This document shows positions 7,010 to 17,052 of a DNA stretch of 64,000 nucleotides, in pieces. The notes below the pieces were generated by a model. The model ran no database searches and had not been told where the DNA came from. It worked only from the letters and a program-made list of their open reading frames with translations. Numbering within the stretch: the first letter of the stretch is position 1; every line of letters starts with the position of its first letter. The translations under genes were made by a program, and so were the position numbers. The stretch is from an uncultured Alphaproteobacteria bacterium (lineage in GTDB: Bacteria; Pseudomonadota; Alphaproteobacteria; Rhodobacterales; Rhodobacteraceae): assembly GCA_902586885.1 (NCBI GenBank), contig CACIJG010000009.1, forward strand, positions 1-64,000, given 5' to 3'.

Positions 7010-8714
7010 AAAAAAGACTTTTTTTGAAGGCGAACTTTCAGTCTCCACCTTGACAACCGCTATAGTTTCATTAATAAAAATTGATCCATCAATTGGTAGC
7101 ATTCATATCAAGGGAAAATTCTCGCCAATGAGAGAAGAGTTTATATCCAAGCTTTTAAAATTAATTGACCAAAAAAGAACTAAGAAAATATACCCCTCTC
7201 AATCTCCTTCTGATTTTAATTCTTCAATAAATATCGTGCGTACACTCGCTGAGCGCAAGCCCGTTTTTGAGCAAGACTTCTTCGAAGATAAAAGCAATAT
7301 TATTATTCTTCCGATGGCAGAAAAAATTGATAAAAACCTTGCCTGTTTTCTGAAAGGCAAAATGGAAAACAGCAAAGATAAATTGTTTATAGCTCTCGAT
7401 GAAAGTGAGAATGATGAATATGTCCACGAAAATATTTCTCAGAATATTACTTTTTTTATCTCGGTAGATGAGATTAGACTTGAAGAACTTAAAGACCTCA
7501 AAATTAATTATAGAAAAGTAAGGGCAGCAAGAAAGAACCTTGAAAAAGTTGTCATAAAAAAAGATATACTCTCTCACTTAATAAATTGTGCTGATCTGTT
7601 AGGAATAACAGACTCAAAAGTTGCTTATACAGCATTAAAAACAGCTAAAGCTATTTGTTCACTAAAAGAAAAATCGTTTGTCTCTAGAGATGATGTGAAC
7701 CAAGCTGTATCACTTGTTATGATTCAAAAGGCAAAAAGAATTCCAGAAATAAAAGATATGGATGAACAAACCCAATCTAAGCAACCTGAAGAAAAAAATG
7801 AGGAAAGTTCTCCAGATCAAACCGATTTAGAAAAAGAGCTCTTGAATAAACAGATGTTAATTGAAACCATTAAAGCTAATTTGCCCAAAGATCTAATTGA
7901 ACAGATAATCAAAAACAAATTGAAAACTAGGCAGAGTGGGGACTCAGTTGGATCGGGCGAGAAAAATAAAAATTTTAAATTTGGGCGACCTCTTCCTTCA
8001 ATTGGACGGAAATACTCATCAGATAAAAAAATTGATTTAATCTCAACACTCACAAAAGCAATTCCGTGGCAAAAAATTCGAAAGGACGCAATTAAAACAA
8101 ATAAAAAAGGCCTAATATTTTACCCAGACGACATAACAATTAAACAATTTGATCAGAAATCTGAAAGAGTTCTTATCTTCATAGTAGACTCTTCAGGATC
8201 TAACGCAATAGGTAGGCTAGCTGAAGCAAAGGGAGCAGTTGAAATCTTACTTTCAGATGCCTATGCTAAACGAGACAATGTCGCTCTAATCTCTTTTGGA
8301 GGAGATGATGCCAAAACATTATTGCCTCCCACTAGATCACTAGTCGCTGCGAAAAAAAAATTAGGTGCGCTTCCAGGAGGTGGAGGGACGCCTTTAGCAC
8401 GTGGCCTACTAGAGGCTAATAAACTTGCGCTTTCGGCAAAAAATAGAAATATAAAACCTATTTTAATTCTTTTATCAGACGGGAAAAGCAACTTGGGACT
8501 TAACGGAGAACCCGACAGGGAAATTGCAATTAGAGACTCTCTTAAAATAGCGTCAATTATAAAAGAAAATGGGCTTACCTCTATATTTATAGACACATCA
8601 AAGAGAGCGCAGCAAGTGGCTAAAGATTTAGCATCTAATCTAGATGGGAAATATTTTCCATTACCAAAGGCTAATTCTGAAAGCATTTCCAATACAATTA
8701 AAAACTCAATTTAG
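7002..8714 (+). CDS. bchD: magnesium chelatase subunit D
   Basis: Platform subunit that forms the I:D double ring of Mg-chelatase. 570 residues, near the usual size. The N-terminal third is a degenerate AAA+ module without a Walker A. An acidic and glutamine-rich linker (about residues 250-280, EQTQSKQPEEKNEESSPD) follows, and the C-terminal third is a von Willebrand A domain with a complete MIDAS: DSSGSNA near residue 395, the GGGTPLARG threonine loop near 460, and ILLSDGKSN near 490. Translationally coupled to bchI by an 8-base overlap; bchO follows after 9 bases. Confidence 0.96.
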   Translation: MDKKKTFFEGELSVSTLTTAIVSLIKIDPSIGSIHIKGKFSPMREEFISKLLKLIDQKRTKKIYPSQSPSDFNSSINIVRTLAERKPVFEQDFFEDKSNIIILPMAEKIDKNLACFLKGKMENSKDKLFIALDESENDEYVHENISQNITFFISVDEIRLEELKDLKINYRKVRAARKNLEKVVIKKDILSHLINCADLLGITDSKVAYTALKTAKAICSLKEKSFVSRDDVNQAVSLVMIQKAKRIPEIKDMDEQTQSKQPEEKNEESSPDQTDLEKELLNKQMLIETIKANLPKDLIEQIIKNKLKTRQSGDSVGSGEKNKNFKFGRPLPSIGRKYSSDKKIDLISTLTKAIPWQKIRKDAIKTNKKGLIFYPDDITIKQFDQKSERVLIFIVDSSGSNAIGRLAEAKGAVEILLSDAYAKRDNVALISFGGDDAKTLLPPTRSLVAAKKKLGALPGGGGTPLARGLLEANKLALSAKNRNIKPILILLSDGKSNLGLNGEPDREIAIRDSLKIASIIKENGLTSIFIDTSKRAQQVAKDLASNLDGKYFPLPKANSESISNTIKNSI

Positions 8715-8723
8715 GAAAAAGTT

Positions 8724-9599
8724 TTGAATTGGGAAAAAGAAAAGTTTAATTGGCCATTTTGGGAGAATAGTCATTTTTTCGAAACAGAAAATTGTACATG
8801 GCACTACCAAGTAATAGGTGAAAATTCAAACCCCCTTCTATTCATGATACATGGTGCGGGAGCTTCTTCTCATTCCTGGAAAAATATGGTTGAACTATTA
8901 TCTGATTACCAAATTGTATGTGTAGACCTTCCAGGTCACCGATTTTCAAAAAATCTAAAAAACAAATTATTAGATCTCAACTTGATCACGTCAGATCTTG
9001 TCAAGCTCTCAAGGCGTCTAAAAAAACCCCCTTCAATTTACTTGGGGCACTCTATCGGTGCCGTCATTGCCGTTCGCCTCGCTTATGAAATTAACAAAAA
9101 TGGTACGAAAACAAGCGCCATATCTATAAATGGCGCCCTGGAAAGCTTTGAGGGTCCAGCAGGAAAAATTTTTCCATTAATGGCAAAAGCTATGAGCTGG
9201 AGTCCGTTAACAAAGTATTGGGTTAAGCTTTTTAATAGTGCTGAAAATAGTTTAAGGAAACTGCTTTCTTTATCCGGAAGTAATTTAACTAAAAAAGATA
9301 TAGAGCCATATATTAATTTAATGAAAAATACCGATCACATCCAAGGAACTTTGGATTTAATTTCTAATTGGGATATAGATCCTTTTAACAAGATTTTGGA
9401 TAAAATAAATTTTCCCATATTATTTATAATAGGCGAAAAAGATGGGATAGTGCCAAATGCTAACTCTATAAATGCAAATAAAAAAGTTAAGACTTCACAA
9501 TTAATAAAAATTGCAAACGCTGGACATCTACTCCATGAAGAGAAAAGTGAAGTAGTCGCAGCCGAGGTAAGAACGTTTTACAAATTTTTAACTCTATAA
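8724..9599 (+). CDS. bchO: BchO alpha/beta hydrolase, putative Mg-chelatase accessory protein
   Basis: Alpha/beta-hydrolase always found behind bchID in purple bacteria; its substrate is not established. 291 residues. Oxyanion segment HGAGASSHSW at about residues 43-52, nucleophile elbow GHSIGA at about 108-113, acid residue in IIGEKDGIVP near 237, and histidine in ANAGHLLHEE near 265, so a complete Ser-Asp-His triad appears present. The start is TTG at 8724 with AGGAAAAA just upstream. Last gene of the crtA-bchI-bchD-bchO transcript; the next gene converges with no gap. Confidence 0.9.
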   Translation: MNWEKEKFNWPFWENSHFFETENCTWHYQVIGENSNPLLFMIHGAGASSHSWKNMVELLSDYQIVCVDLPGHRFSKNLKNKLLDLNLITSDLVKLSRRLKKPPSIYLGHSIGAVIAVRLAYEINKNGTKTSAISINGALESFEGPAGKIFPLMAKAMSWSPLTKYWVKLFNSAENSLRKLLSLSGSNLTKKDIEPYINLMKNTDHIQGTLDLISNWDIDPFNKILDKINFPILFIIGEKDGIVPNANSINANKKVKTSQLIKIANAGHLLHEEKSEVVAAEVRTFYKFLTL

Positions 9600-10373
9600 C
9601 TAATTCCCATTAAAGATTGGCTTCTCTTTTTTAAAAAAAGACTCTACAGCATTTTTAAAATCGTTACTTAAGGCTAATTTGTCTTGTTCTATAGCTTCAC
9701 TCTCAAAAGCATCACAATAATTATCAAAACTTTTTGCCCTCATTACTCTTTTAGCCGCAGCTGCCGCGAGAGGAGCTCTAAGAGAAATCTGTGATGCCCA
9801 ATCGCTGACTTCCTCAAAAAATTTTTCATCACTAAATACTTTATTTGCCAATCCAAAGTTTAAGCACTCATCTGCTGACAAATGACTGCCACTTATAATT
9901 ACCTCTAGAGCCTTACGGTAACCCAAGGATTTTTGTAGCAGGTATGTTGCCCCACCATCTGGTACCAATCCTATATTTGAAAACACCATCGAAATTCGTG
10001 ATGAAGCAGCCATCGCTATTAAATCACAATTCATAGCTAATGCGGTTCCTATACCTGCAGCTGATCCATGTATTGCAGCAACAAATATTTTTTTGCTCTT
10101 CGCTATAGACTCAAATATTGGAAAATATTCATCATTCAATTGCTTAGATGGAGGCATTTGACCTCCGTCCGTTAAATCAGCTCCGGCACAAAACCCGGGC
10201 CCCTCTCCCTTAACAACAATTACTCTTTTACTAACATCACCTTCAATAACTCTTATAGCGTCTAATAGTTTAAGTCGTAAGTCGGTGTTAAAAGAATTAT
10301 AATGCTCAGGTCTATTTATTATTAGCTCTGACACGTGGTCATTAATTGATTTACTTATAACTATTTCTGCCAT
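9600..10373 (-). CDS. enoyl-CoA hydratase/isomerase family protein (crotonase fold)
   Basis: Crotonase-superfamily protein, 257 residues, acting on acyl-CoA thioesters. The CoA-binding and oxyanion segments are visible: GFCAGADLTDGG (residues about 60-71) and HGSAAGIGTALAMNCDLIA (about 103-121), then FSNIGLVPDGGATYLL with an Asp and no Glu at the second catalytic position, which is closer to PaaG/isomerase-type members than to classic hydratases. Exact substrate cannot be told. Directly tail to tail with bchO and divergent from the MFS gene at 10452, so it is its own transcription unit. Confidence 0.88.
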   Translation of the reverse strand: MAEIVISKSINDHVSELIINRPEHYNSFNTDLRLKLLDAIRVIEGDVSKRVIVVKGEGPGFCAGADLTDGGQMPPSKQLNDEYFPIFESIAKSKKIFVAAIHGSAAGIGTALAMNCDLIAMAASSRISMVFSNIGLVPDGGATYLLQKSLGYRKALEVIISGSHLSADECLNFGLANKVFSDEKFFEEVSDWASQISLRAPLAAAAAKRVMRAKSFDNYCDAFESEAIEQDKLALSNDFKNAVESFFKKEKPIFNGN

Positions 10374-10451
10374 TTATTGCTTTCCTATTTTTGTTCAAGC
10401 GTATACGAATGGTCTAGTTATTGTAAGAATAATTTTTTAAGCGAGACAATT

Positions 10452-11672
10452 ATGGTCAACATTTCTTTTTATATAAAAAATTTCCGTTGGCTTTATATTG
10501 TTTTTATCCTCACTTTTTGCTCGGCTTTTGGACAAACATTTTTCATTTCACTTTATTCGGCAGAAATCAGGCAGACATTTAATTTGAGTCATGGACAATG
10601 GGGACTGATTTATTCAATTGCGACACTGTCATCAGCCATTTTAATATTATTTGTTGGAGGATATGCCGACAAACTATCTGCTAGAATGATGAGTAGCATT
10701 GTTATTTTTGGATTGATGGCCTTTGTTTTTGGTATGGCTATAAACAGTTCTTTTATTTTCTTGATTTTTATCATTCTTGGTCTGCGCTTTTTTGGACAAG
10801 GTATGTTAGGGCATTTGTCAATGGTTTATTGTGGAAAGTGGTTCTCTAAGAACAGAGGTAAGGCTGTGGCTGTAGCGAATTCGGGATATACTTTAGCTGA
10901 AGCGTCACTGCCAACTATATTCGTTATTTTAATTGGAATTTTTGTATGGGAAAGGACTTGGTTTATTTCATTTATTATTTGCGTAATAATTTTACTATCA
11001 ATTTTAATTTTTCTTACGGTTGAAAGAGATAAAAAGGACAGAGGAAATGGTGAGATAACCCAAACTGGAATGAATAATAAATCCTGGACAAGGAATGAAA
11101 TGCTAAAAAACTGGGTTTTTTGGCTAGCTCTACCTGGATTAATGACCTCTCCTATGTTTACTACTACACTCTTTTTTCATCAAGTTCATCTTGTAAATGT
11201 CAAAGGATGGGAAATGTCAGAGTTTGTAATCCTTATACCATTCTACTCATTCACTAGTCTTTTATCCCTATACATTTTTGGTTATTTAGTGGACAGGTTT
11301 AATACCAAAAATATACTTCCATTTTTTTTATTGCCTCTTATCATGGGTTTTACAACTTTGGCCTCTGCTAATTCTTATCTGACCTTAATATTAGTATTTG
11401 TTTTTCTGGGAACAATGCAAGGAGCCTATTCTGTTGTCTATGGAACTTTTTTTCCTGAATTTTTTGGAACAGAGAATTTAGCTTCGATAAGAACCGTTGG
11501 TTTGACAGTAATGGTTTTGAGTTCTGCAATTGGACCGGTTGTTAGCGGATATTTTATAGATCTGGGGTATGAAATAGATGATCAGTTTATGTTTATGTCG
11601 TTTTTTGCTATTGTTGCTTCTATTCTCTTCATGTTTGTCTCTTTTAACACTAAAATTTCTAAACTTTCTTAG
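10452..11672 (+). CDS. MFS transporter, 12-helix
   Basis: Major facilitator superfamily permease of about 406 residues. First loop pattern GQTFFISLYSAEIRQTFNLS and the loop 2-3 motif GGYADKLSARMM fit the MFS fold; a second half repeat GYLVDRFNTKNI is also visible. Substrate is unknown. I chose ATG 10452 because MVNISFYIKNFRWLY begins a normal first membrane segment; an in-frame TTG at 10377 would add 25 residues with no membrane or signal character. Followed after 9 bases by the HAD phosphatase gene, so probably cotranscribed with it and with the acetoacetyl-CoA synthetase. Confidence 0.87.
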   Translation: MVNISFYIKNFRWLYIVFILTFCSAFGQTFFISLYSAEIRQTFNLSHGQWGLIYSIATLSSAILILFVGGYADKLSARMMSSIVIFGLMAFVFGMAINSSFIFLIFIILGLRFFGQGMLGHLSMVYCGKWFSKNRGKAVAVANSGYTLAEASLPTIFVILIGIFVWERTWFISFIICVIILLSILIFLTVERDKKDRGNGEITQTGMNNKSWTRNEMLKNWVFWLALPGLMTSPMFTTTLFFHQVHLVNVKGWEMSEFVILIPFYSFTSLLSLYIFGYLVDRFNTKNILPFFLLPLIMGFTTLASANSYLTLILVFVFLGTMQGAYSVVYGTFFPEFFGTENLASIRTVGLTVMVLSSAIGPVVSGYFIDLGYEIDDQFMFMSFFAIVASILFMFVSFNTKISKLS

Positions 11673-11681
11673 AGAGAAAAA

Positions 11682-12365
11682 ATGAAAAAACTTATTCTTT
11701 TTGATTACGATGGAACTTTAGTAGACTCCGCTGATATTATAGTTGAGGGCACTCTCGAAGCGTTTGTTAGATGTGGCCTGCCAAAGCCTGACCCTATGAA
11801 AGTAAGGGAAGGCATAGGTCATAAGTTAGTTACAGCACTAAAAAACTATCTCCCGAAGGACTTAATAATTGATCCAAATATTATAGCAGCTGAATACAGA
11901 AAATGGTATCAAGAGAAGGATGAAGAGGGTATACACTTCGAGCCAATTTTTAAAGGCGTTCATTCGCTACTGGATTTTTTAAAAAGCGAAGATTGGCTTC
12001 TTGGAATAGCAACTAATAAATCCTCTAGAGGTCTTTTTAGAGGATTGAAGCATCACAAAATAGAGCACTTCTTCGATTTAATTATGACATCAGACGATTT
12101 CCCAGCAAAACCAAAACCAGACATGGCATTAAATGCTCAAAGAAAGCTTTTAGTTGATAATAATCGGTCGATAATGATAGGAGATACGGTTCATGATATA
12201 GTGATGGGAAAGTTAGCAAAATGCATAACCATTGGAGTCACATGGGGTTACAACAGTAGAGAAAGTTTAATTGATTCTGACGCTGATTTTATTGCTGATA
12301 AGCTAGATCAATTGTTAACACTATTGCAGACAGAAAAAATTCTGGGAGAAAAAAATGGAATCTAG
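11682..12365 (+). CDS. HAD-IA family hydrolase, phosphoglycolate-phosphatase-like
   Basis: Haloacid dehalogenase superfamily phosphatase, 227 residues. Motif I DYDGTLVDS (residues 8-16), motif II GIATNKSS (about 107-114), the conserved Lys in FPAKPKPD (about 142) and motif III MIGDTVHDI (about 166-174) are all present. The helical cap between motif I and II is of the phosphoglycolate phosphatase (Gph) type, but substrate is not determined by sequence. The stop overlaps the next gene start by 11 bases, implying translational coupling. Confidence 0.88.
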   Translation: MKKLILFDYDGTLVDSADIIVEGTLEAFVRCGLPKPDPMKVREGIGHKLVTALKNYLPKDLIIDPNIIAAEYRKWYQEKDEEGIHFEPIFKGVHSLLDFLKSEDWLLGIATNKSSRGLFRGLKHHKIEHFFDLIMTSDDFPAKPKPDMALNAQRKLLVDNNRSIMIGDTVHDIVMGKLAKCITIGVTWGYNSRESLIDSDADFIADKLDQLLTLLQTEKILGEKNGI

Positions 12366-14301
12366 TCAAATTATCTGGCAGCCACCAGCTAACGGAATTG
12401 AAAAAACTGAATTAGCCAAATTCATAGATTTCGTTAATAAAAAAGAGGCTTTGAAATTAGAGGTTAATTATTCAGAAATTTGGAATTGGTCTGTTACTAG
12501 CTCCTCAAGATTCTGGGATCTTATTTGGGACTTCACTAAGATAATTGGGGAAAAAGGATCTCGAATAATTGAAGGCGAAAATAATTTTCCTGGCGCAAAA
12601 TTCTTTCCAGATAGCAAAATAAATTACGCTGAAAATATCCTTCGAAACCCATCAGACCAAATAGCAATAGAGGAATTTGGGGAAACTGGAATCCAAAAGA
12701 AACTATCTCGGAAGGAGCTGAAAGATAAGGCACTTAGAATGGCTGGCTGGTTAAGATCTAAAGGAGTTAAGAAAGGCGATCGTGTTTGCGCGTATATGCC
12801 TAACTGCTCAGAAACTATAATTACTATGTTAGCAACTACATCACTAGGCGGTATTTTTTCTTCTTGTTCTAGTGACTTTGGAGCAGCTGGCGTGATTGAT
12901 AGATTTGAACAAATTGAGCCAAAGATATTAGTTGCCGCAAATGGATATTTTTATAATGGAAAGCTAATTGAAAGAATGAGTGAAATTAAAACTATCTGTA
13001 AAAGCCTCTCTACAGTCGAGGAAGTACTAATTTTCGAATACGCAGGAGATGTGACCAACAGTGAGCCATTTACTAATTTTGACAATGTTTATCTGTCATC
13101 CCCTCTCGAAAAATTTGTCCCTTCAAACTTTAATGATCCTCTTTATATTGTTTTTTCCTCTGGAACTACAGGAAAGCCAAAGTGTATCGTTCATTGCATA
13201 GGGGGCGTATTAATGCAACATGCAAAAGAACATAGACTCCATCTGAACATTAAAGAGAAAGAAAAAGTTTTTTATTTTACTACTTGCGGATGGATGATGT
13301 GGAACTGGTTAGTTGGCTCTCTCTTTTGTGAGAGCTCAATAGTTCTCTATGAAGGTAACCCCTTCCACAATGACCCATCAAAGCTCTTGAAATTAGCTGA
13401 AACTCTAAAAATAAATATTTTTGGCACTTCTGCGAAATATATTGATGCGTTATCAAAGACCGGTGTAAAGCCTAAAGCCCACTTAAATCTAGAATCTGTC
13501 CATACCCTTTGTTCCACAGGATCACCCCTTAGCCCAGAGGGTTATGATTTTATCAGAGATAATATAAAAACTGACCTTCAAATTGCATCTATATCAGGAG
13601 GAACAGATCTTCTTTCCTGCTTCGTTCTCAGCAATCCTTTTGATCCAGTAGTAAGAGGAGAAATTCAGTGTAGAGGATTAGGCATGGATGTTGATATATT
13701 TGATAATGCAGGGAATTCATTGATTGATCGGGAAGGAGAGCTAGTTTGTAAAAAGCCCTTTCCATCAATGCCTATAAAATTTTGGAATGATCCTGAAAAT
13801 GAAAAATATAAGTCTGCTTACTTTAATATTTTTGAGGGCGTTTGGAGACATGGCGATTGGGCAAAAATTACTGAGAGAGGTACAATAGTAATTTTTGGTC
13901 GTTCTGATACTACTTTGAATCCTGGAGGAGTGCGCATTGGGACCGCTGAGATTTATCGACAAGTTGAGCAGTTAGAGGAAATAAACGAATCTATAGCTAT
14001 CGGTCAAAATTGGAAAGGCGATACCAGAGTCATATTATTTTTAAAATTACAACCTGGATTCAAATTAGACCTAGAGACGAAAGATAAGATTATCCAAAAA
14101 ATAAAAACAAATTTGAGCCCAAGGCATATACCGGCAAAGATGATTACTGTTGACGATATTCCAAGAACTAGATCTGGGAAGATTACAGAGCTAGCTGTTA
14201 GAGATATAGTGCATAATAAAGAAATAAAAAATAAAGAAGCGCTTGCAAACCCAGAGGCTCTTAATTACTTCAAAAATTTAGCTGAACTTCAACAAGACTA
14301 A
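12355..14301 (+). CDS. acsA2: acetoacetate-CoA ligase (acetoacetyl-CoA synthetase)
   Basis: AMP-forming ligase that activates acetoacetate to acetoacetyl-CoA. 648 residues, the full family length. An N-terminal ACAS domain (about residues 35-95, with YSEIWNWSV) precedes the AMP-binding core with SSGTTGKPKCIVH near residue 268, GGTDLLSCF near 418, HGDWAKITERG near 500 and the C-terminal lysine segment RTRSGKITELA near 610. The FGTSAKYIDAL block and long C-terminus distinguish it from acetyl-CoA synthetase. It would feed ketone bodies or PHB-derived acetoacetate into the acetoacetyl-CoA pool that also supplies Ccr (53944-55185). Gene symbol is by family habit only. Confidence 0.9.
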   Translation: MESSQIIWQPPANGIEKTELAKFIDFVNKKEALKLEVNYSEIWNWSVTSSSRFWDLIWDFTKIIGEKGSRIIEGENNFPGAKFFPDSKINYAENILRNPSDQIAIEEFGETGIQKKLSRKELKDKALRMAGWLRSKGVKKGDRVCAYMPNCSETIITMLATTSLGGIFSSCSSDFGAAGVIDRFEQIEPKILVAANGYFYNGKLIERMSEIKTICKSLSTVEEVLIFEYAGDVTNSEPFTNFDNVYLSSPLEKFVPSNFNDPLYIVFSSGTTGKPKCIVHCIGGVLMQHAKEHRLHLNIKEKEKVFYFTTCGWMMWNWLVGSLFCESSIVLYEGNPFHNDPSKLLKLAETLKINIFGTSAKYIDALSKTGVKPKAHLNLESVHTLCSTGSPLSPEGYDFIRDNIKTDLQIASISGGTDLLSCFVLSNPFDPVVRGEIQCRGLGMDVDIFDNAGNSLIDREGELVCKKPFPSMPIKFWNDPENEKYKSAYFNIFEGVWRHGDWAKITERGTIVIFGRSDTTLNPGGVRIGTAEIYRQVEQLEEINESIAIGQNWKGDTRVILFLKLQPGFKLDLETKDKIIQKIKTNLSPRHIPAKMITVDDIPRTRSGKITELAVRDIVHNKEIKNKEALANPEALNYFKNLAELQQD

Positions 14302-14305
14302 TTTT

Positions 14306-15757
14306 CTAATGTCTCCAAAACATTGGCAGAAAAAATGCCATAGCTACTAATAACTCCAATCGCCCTAGCACCATTGCAATAATCAAAATGTATTTTTCTA
14401 AATTATCCAAATCCCCAAAATTTCCTGCTGGGCCAATGGTTTCTCCTAAACCTGGACCTACATTAGCCAAAGCAGTTGTAGCGCCTGATAACGCAGTAAT
14501 TAAATCTAGCCCACATAAAGAAAGACTAAGGGTAAAAATAACTAAAAAAGCAAAAAAACAGCATATCATTGTTACAGCTGACCGGTATATTTCCTGATCC
14601 ACCAATTTACTACCATACCTAAGTAAAAAAACTCCCTTTGAATAAACTAGCTGTCTTAATGAAGCTTTTATAACTTGAGCCAAAACAATAAATCTATAGA
14701 TTTTAATACCGCCTGAAGTTGAACCGGCACAACCTCCTATAAAAATGAGGAAGAAGAATAGGGCAGGGCCAAGTGTTCCATAGTCCATAAAATCACCACT
14801 TGAAAAACCTGTTGTTGTGACAATCGAAACAACGTTAAATATGTATTGAACATTCTCATAATAAGACGGTGAATGGTTTGATAATTGATAAACAACCAGT
14901 AAAGCACAAGAAAAGAAAATAATTAGAAAAAACACCAAGACCTGAGGGTCAAGTTTTGGAGTATTTCGAGTGAAAAAGATAGCTATAAAAACATTAAATG
15001 GCAAACCACCTATTATCATAAAAACAATTGCCACCCACAAAACAGAGGAACTATCAAAATAACCCAAAGATTCATCATGTGTCGAGAATCCACCGGTAGC
15101 CACTGTTGTCATCGCATGTGTTAAAGCGTCAAAGGGCTGAACGCCAACTGCTAAGTAGGAGATCACGCATGCTATAGATAAGATAAAATAGATTATTATT
15201 ATGGATCTAGATATTTCTATCAACCTAGGTAAAGGTTTGTCTGATTTGTCAGAACTTTCCATCCTGAAAAGCTGCATACCACCTATTCTAAGGAAAGGTA
15301 ATAATATTAATCCAAGAGATAAAATCCCTAACCCTCCAACCCATTGCATAATTGCTCTCCATAAAAGTATTGGCCTATCAAAAGAAAGTAATTCTGTCAT
15401 AACGGTTGAACCAGTAGTGGTTAAACCAGAAGTAGCTTCAAATAAAGCATCTGTAAAATTCAATCCTGCACTAGAGTTTAAAAGAGGAATGGCACAAAGA
15501 ATTGGAAGTAAAAACCAAAGTAGATTAACAACTAAAATACCAAATCTAGGCGTTACTTTTGGCTGTTCTCCATAACACGCTATAATAACTAAAGAACAGA
15601 ATAAACCAGTCATAAAACCAGACCAAAAAAAAGAACCTCCGCCTTTCCAGCCCGTAAAAATTGATACTAACCAGGGCACGAACATAAGGAGGGAGAAAAA
15701 AAGACCGACATAAGCTACTATCAATCCTGCAGATCTGAGTTCTCTAAATAGCATCAA
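14306..15757 (-). CDS. trkH: TrkH family potassium uptake channel subunit
   Basis: Membrane-spanning K+ translocating subunit of the Trk system, 483 residues with four pore-loop repeats. Selectivity-type turns are visible in TSGLTTTGSTV, THAMTTVATGGFSTHD, VVSIVTTTGFSSGDF and LANVGPGLGETIGPAGNF, one per repeat. It needs a cytoplasmic TrkA gating partner, which is not in the window. Convergent with the acetoacetyl-CoA synthetase 4 bases away. The 173 bases upstream, between this gene and the LptF-like gene, show no gene and no clear terminator. Confidence 0.94.
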   Translation of the reverse strand: MMLFRELRSAGLIVAYVGLFFSLLMFVPWLVSIFTGWKGGGSFFWSGFMTGLFCSLVIIACYGEQPKVTPRFGILVVNLLWFLLPILCAIPLLNSSAGLNFTDALFEATSGLTTTGSTVMTELLSFDRPILLWRAIMQWVGGLGILSLGLILLPFLRIGGMQLFRMESSDKSDKPLPRLIEISRSIIIIYFILSIACVISYLAVGVQPFDALTHAMTTVATGGFSTHDESLGYFDSSSVLWVAIVFMIIGGLPFNVFIAIFFTRNTPKLDPQVLVFFLIIFFSCALLVVYQLSNHSPSYYENVQYIFNVVSIVTTTGFSSGDFMDYGTLGPALFFFLIFIGGCAGSTSGGIKIYRFIVLAQVIKASLRQLVYSKGVFLLRYGSKLVDQEIYRSAVTMICCFFAFLVIFTLSLSLCGLDLITALSGATTALANVGPGLGETIGPAGNFGDLDNLEKYILIIAMVLGRLELLVAMAFFLPMFWRH

Positions 15758-15930
15758 ATAAATCTAATTTAAATTAATCAATAATACAACTAGCTTTAAA
15801 GCGAATTTATAATTGAGATCCATTGGAAATATATTCCAATTTAAAGTTTTAAATAAGCTGAAACTTTACACTCAGTCACCAATGAATTTCTAAAAATTAT
15901 AAAAAACTCTTCCCTAATCTATAACTTCGA

Positions 15931-17052
15931 TTAGGTATTGATTTCACTCTGAAAATTAACTCTGGGTCTTTCAAACCACTTTACAATCAATAAAACAATT
16001 AGGAGAGTGATCAAGGGGGGCATGTAAATAAGAAAAACTAGACTAGGGAATTGAACGAGAAGAGACTTTAAACCTATTATTGAAGCCTGCATAAAAAGAG
16101 CAACCAAAGATGAAAATATTATTATGAGATTATTATTATTTTTTTCGTAACCCCAAAGAACCAAGCTTATCATAGCAAGCATACTTAAAGAAATGGGAGA
16201 TAAAATTGATGCAAGTTTCATGTGGCTCTCGGCCATATATTCTGTCTGAGTGTAATTGGTAATGACTGCTAAATCCTTAGACTTAAATAATCCCGTATAG
16301 GGCGAAACTTCTAATGGAGAAGCGACGTATGTTTCAGTTTCTGGAAGAAAAGTGTTTAGATTAAATCCAAAATTATCAAATCTTATTGATACAACACTTT
16401 TTTCATCCGTAGTGGAAATTTGTAATACTCCATCTTTCATTATTAAGTCTTTGACCCCATCCTTTTCTCTAATCGTTGCCTCCCTTGCCGAATATAATAG
16501 CGAGTAGTCTTTATTTCGATTATCAAAAACAAAAATTCCTTTCATCTGATTATCTTCAACAGAGTCTCTGACATAAATTGTTATTCCTGAAACTGGATGA
16601 AAAAACTTTCCTACATTTACTAATTTTGCAGAATAATTTTGCTCTATTTGAAAAAATATAGACTGCAGTTTGAATGCGCTTTTTGGTAGAATAAAGAAGA
16701 CTAAAACCAGCAAAAATATGCTCACTGTCATCCCAAAAATAAATACAACTTTCCCTATTGAAGAGTAGGAAAATCCAGAGCCTATTATCGCTACAATTTC
16801 TGCCTCAGCAAATAGTTTGTTGATAGCATAAATCGTAGAAAAAAAAGCTGCTATTGGCGTCACAAAATATGCAACTTGCGGAATTGTGTTTAAACCAACT
16901 TGAAAAAATATAAAAAAGGGTTGCTCATTTAAAACCAAACTTTCTAGTTTTGGTAGAATTTGTACCAACCAAAGAATCCCTACAAAAGTAAATGAAAATA
17001 AGAAGAAAGGCTTCACTAGTTGCATAAAAAGATATTTGTCAATTGTTTTCAT
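15931..17052 (-). CDS. LptF/LptG family permease (LPS export)
   Basis: YjgP/YjgQ family permease of the LptB2FG transporter that lifts lipopolysaccharide off the inner membrane. 373 residues; three N-terminal helices, a periplasmic beta-jellyroll (about residues 135-265, including GKFFHPVSGITIYVRDSVED and MKDGVLQI) and three C-terminal helices. The MKTIDKYLFMQLVKPF start is typical of LptF. Its partner is not adjacent; alphaproteobacteria usually keep lptF-lptG-lptD together, so the lone position is unusual. The start codon overlaps the stop of the upstream MFS gene (ATGA at 17049-17052), so the two are translationally coupled. Confidence 0.82.
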   Translation of the reverse strand: MKTIDKYLFMQLVKPFFLFSFTFVGILWLVQILPKLESLVLNEQPFFIFFQVGLNTIPQVAYFVTPIAAFFSTIYAINKLFAEAEIVAIIGSGFSYSSIGKVVFIFGMTVSIFLLVLVFFILPKSAFKLQSIFFQIEQNYSAKLVNVGKFFHPVSGITIYVRDSVEDNQMKGIFVFDNRNKDYSLLYSAREATIREKDGVKDLIMKDGVLQISTTDEKSVVSIRFDNFGFNLNTFLPETETYVASPLEVSPYTGLFKSKDLAVITNYTQTEYMAESHMKLASILSPISLSMLAMISLVLWGYEKNNNNLIIIFSSLVALFMQASIIGLKSLLVQFPSLVFLIYMPPLITLLIVLLIVKWFERPRVNFQSEINT

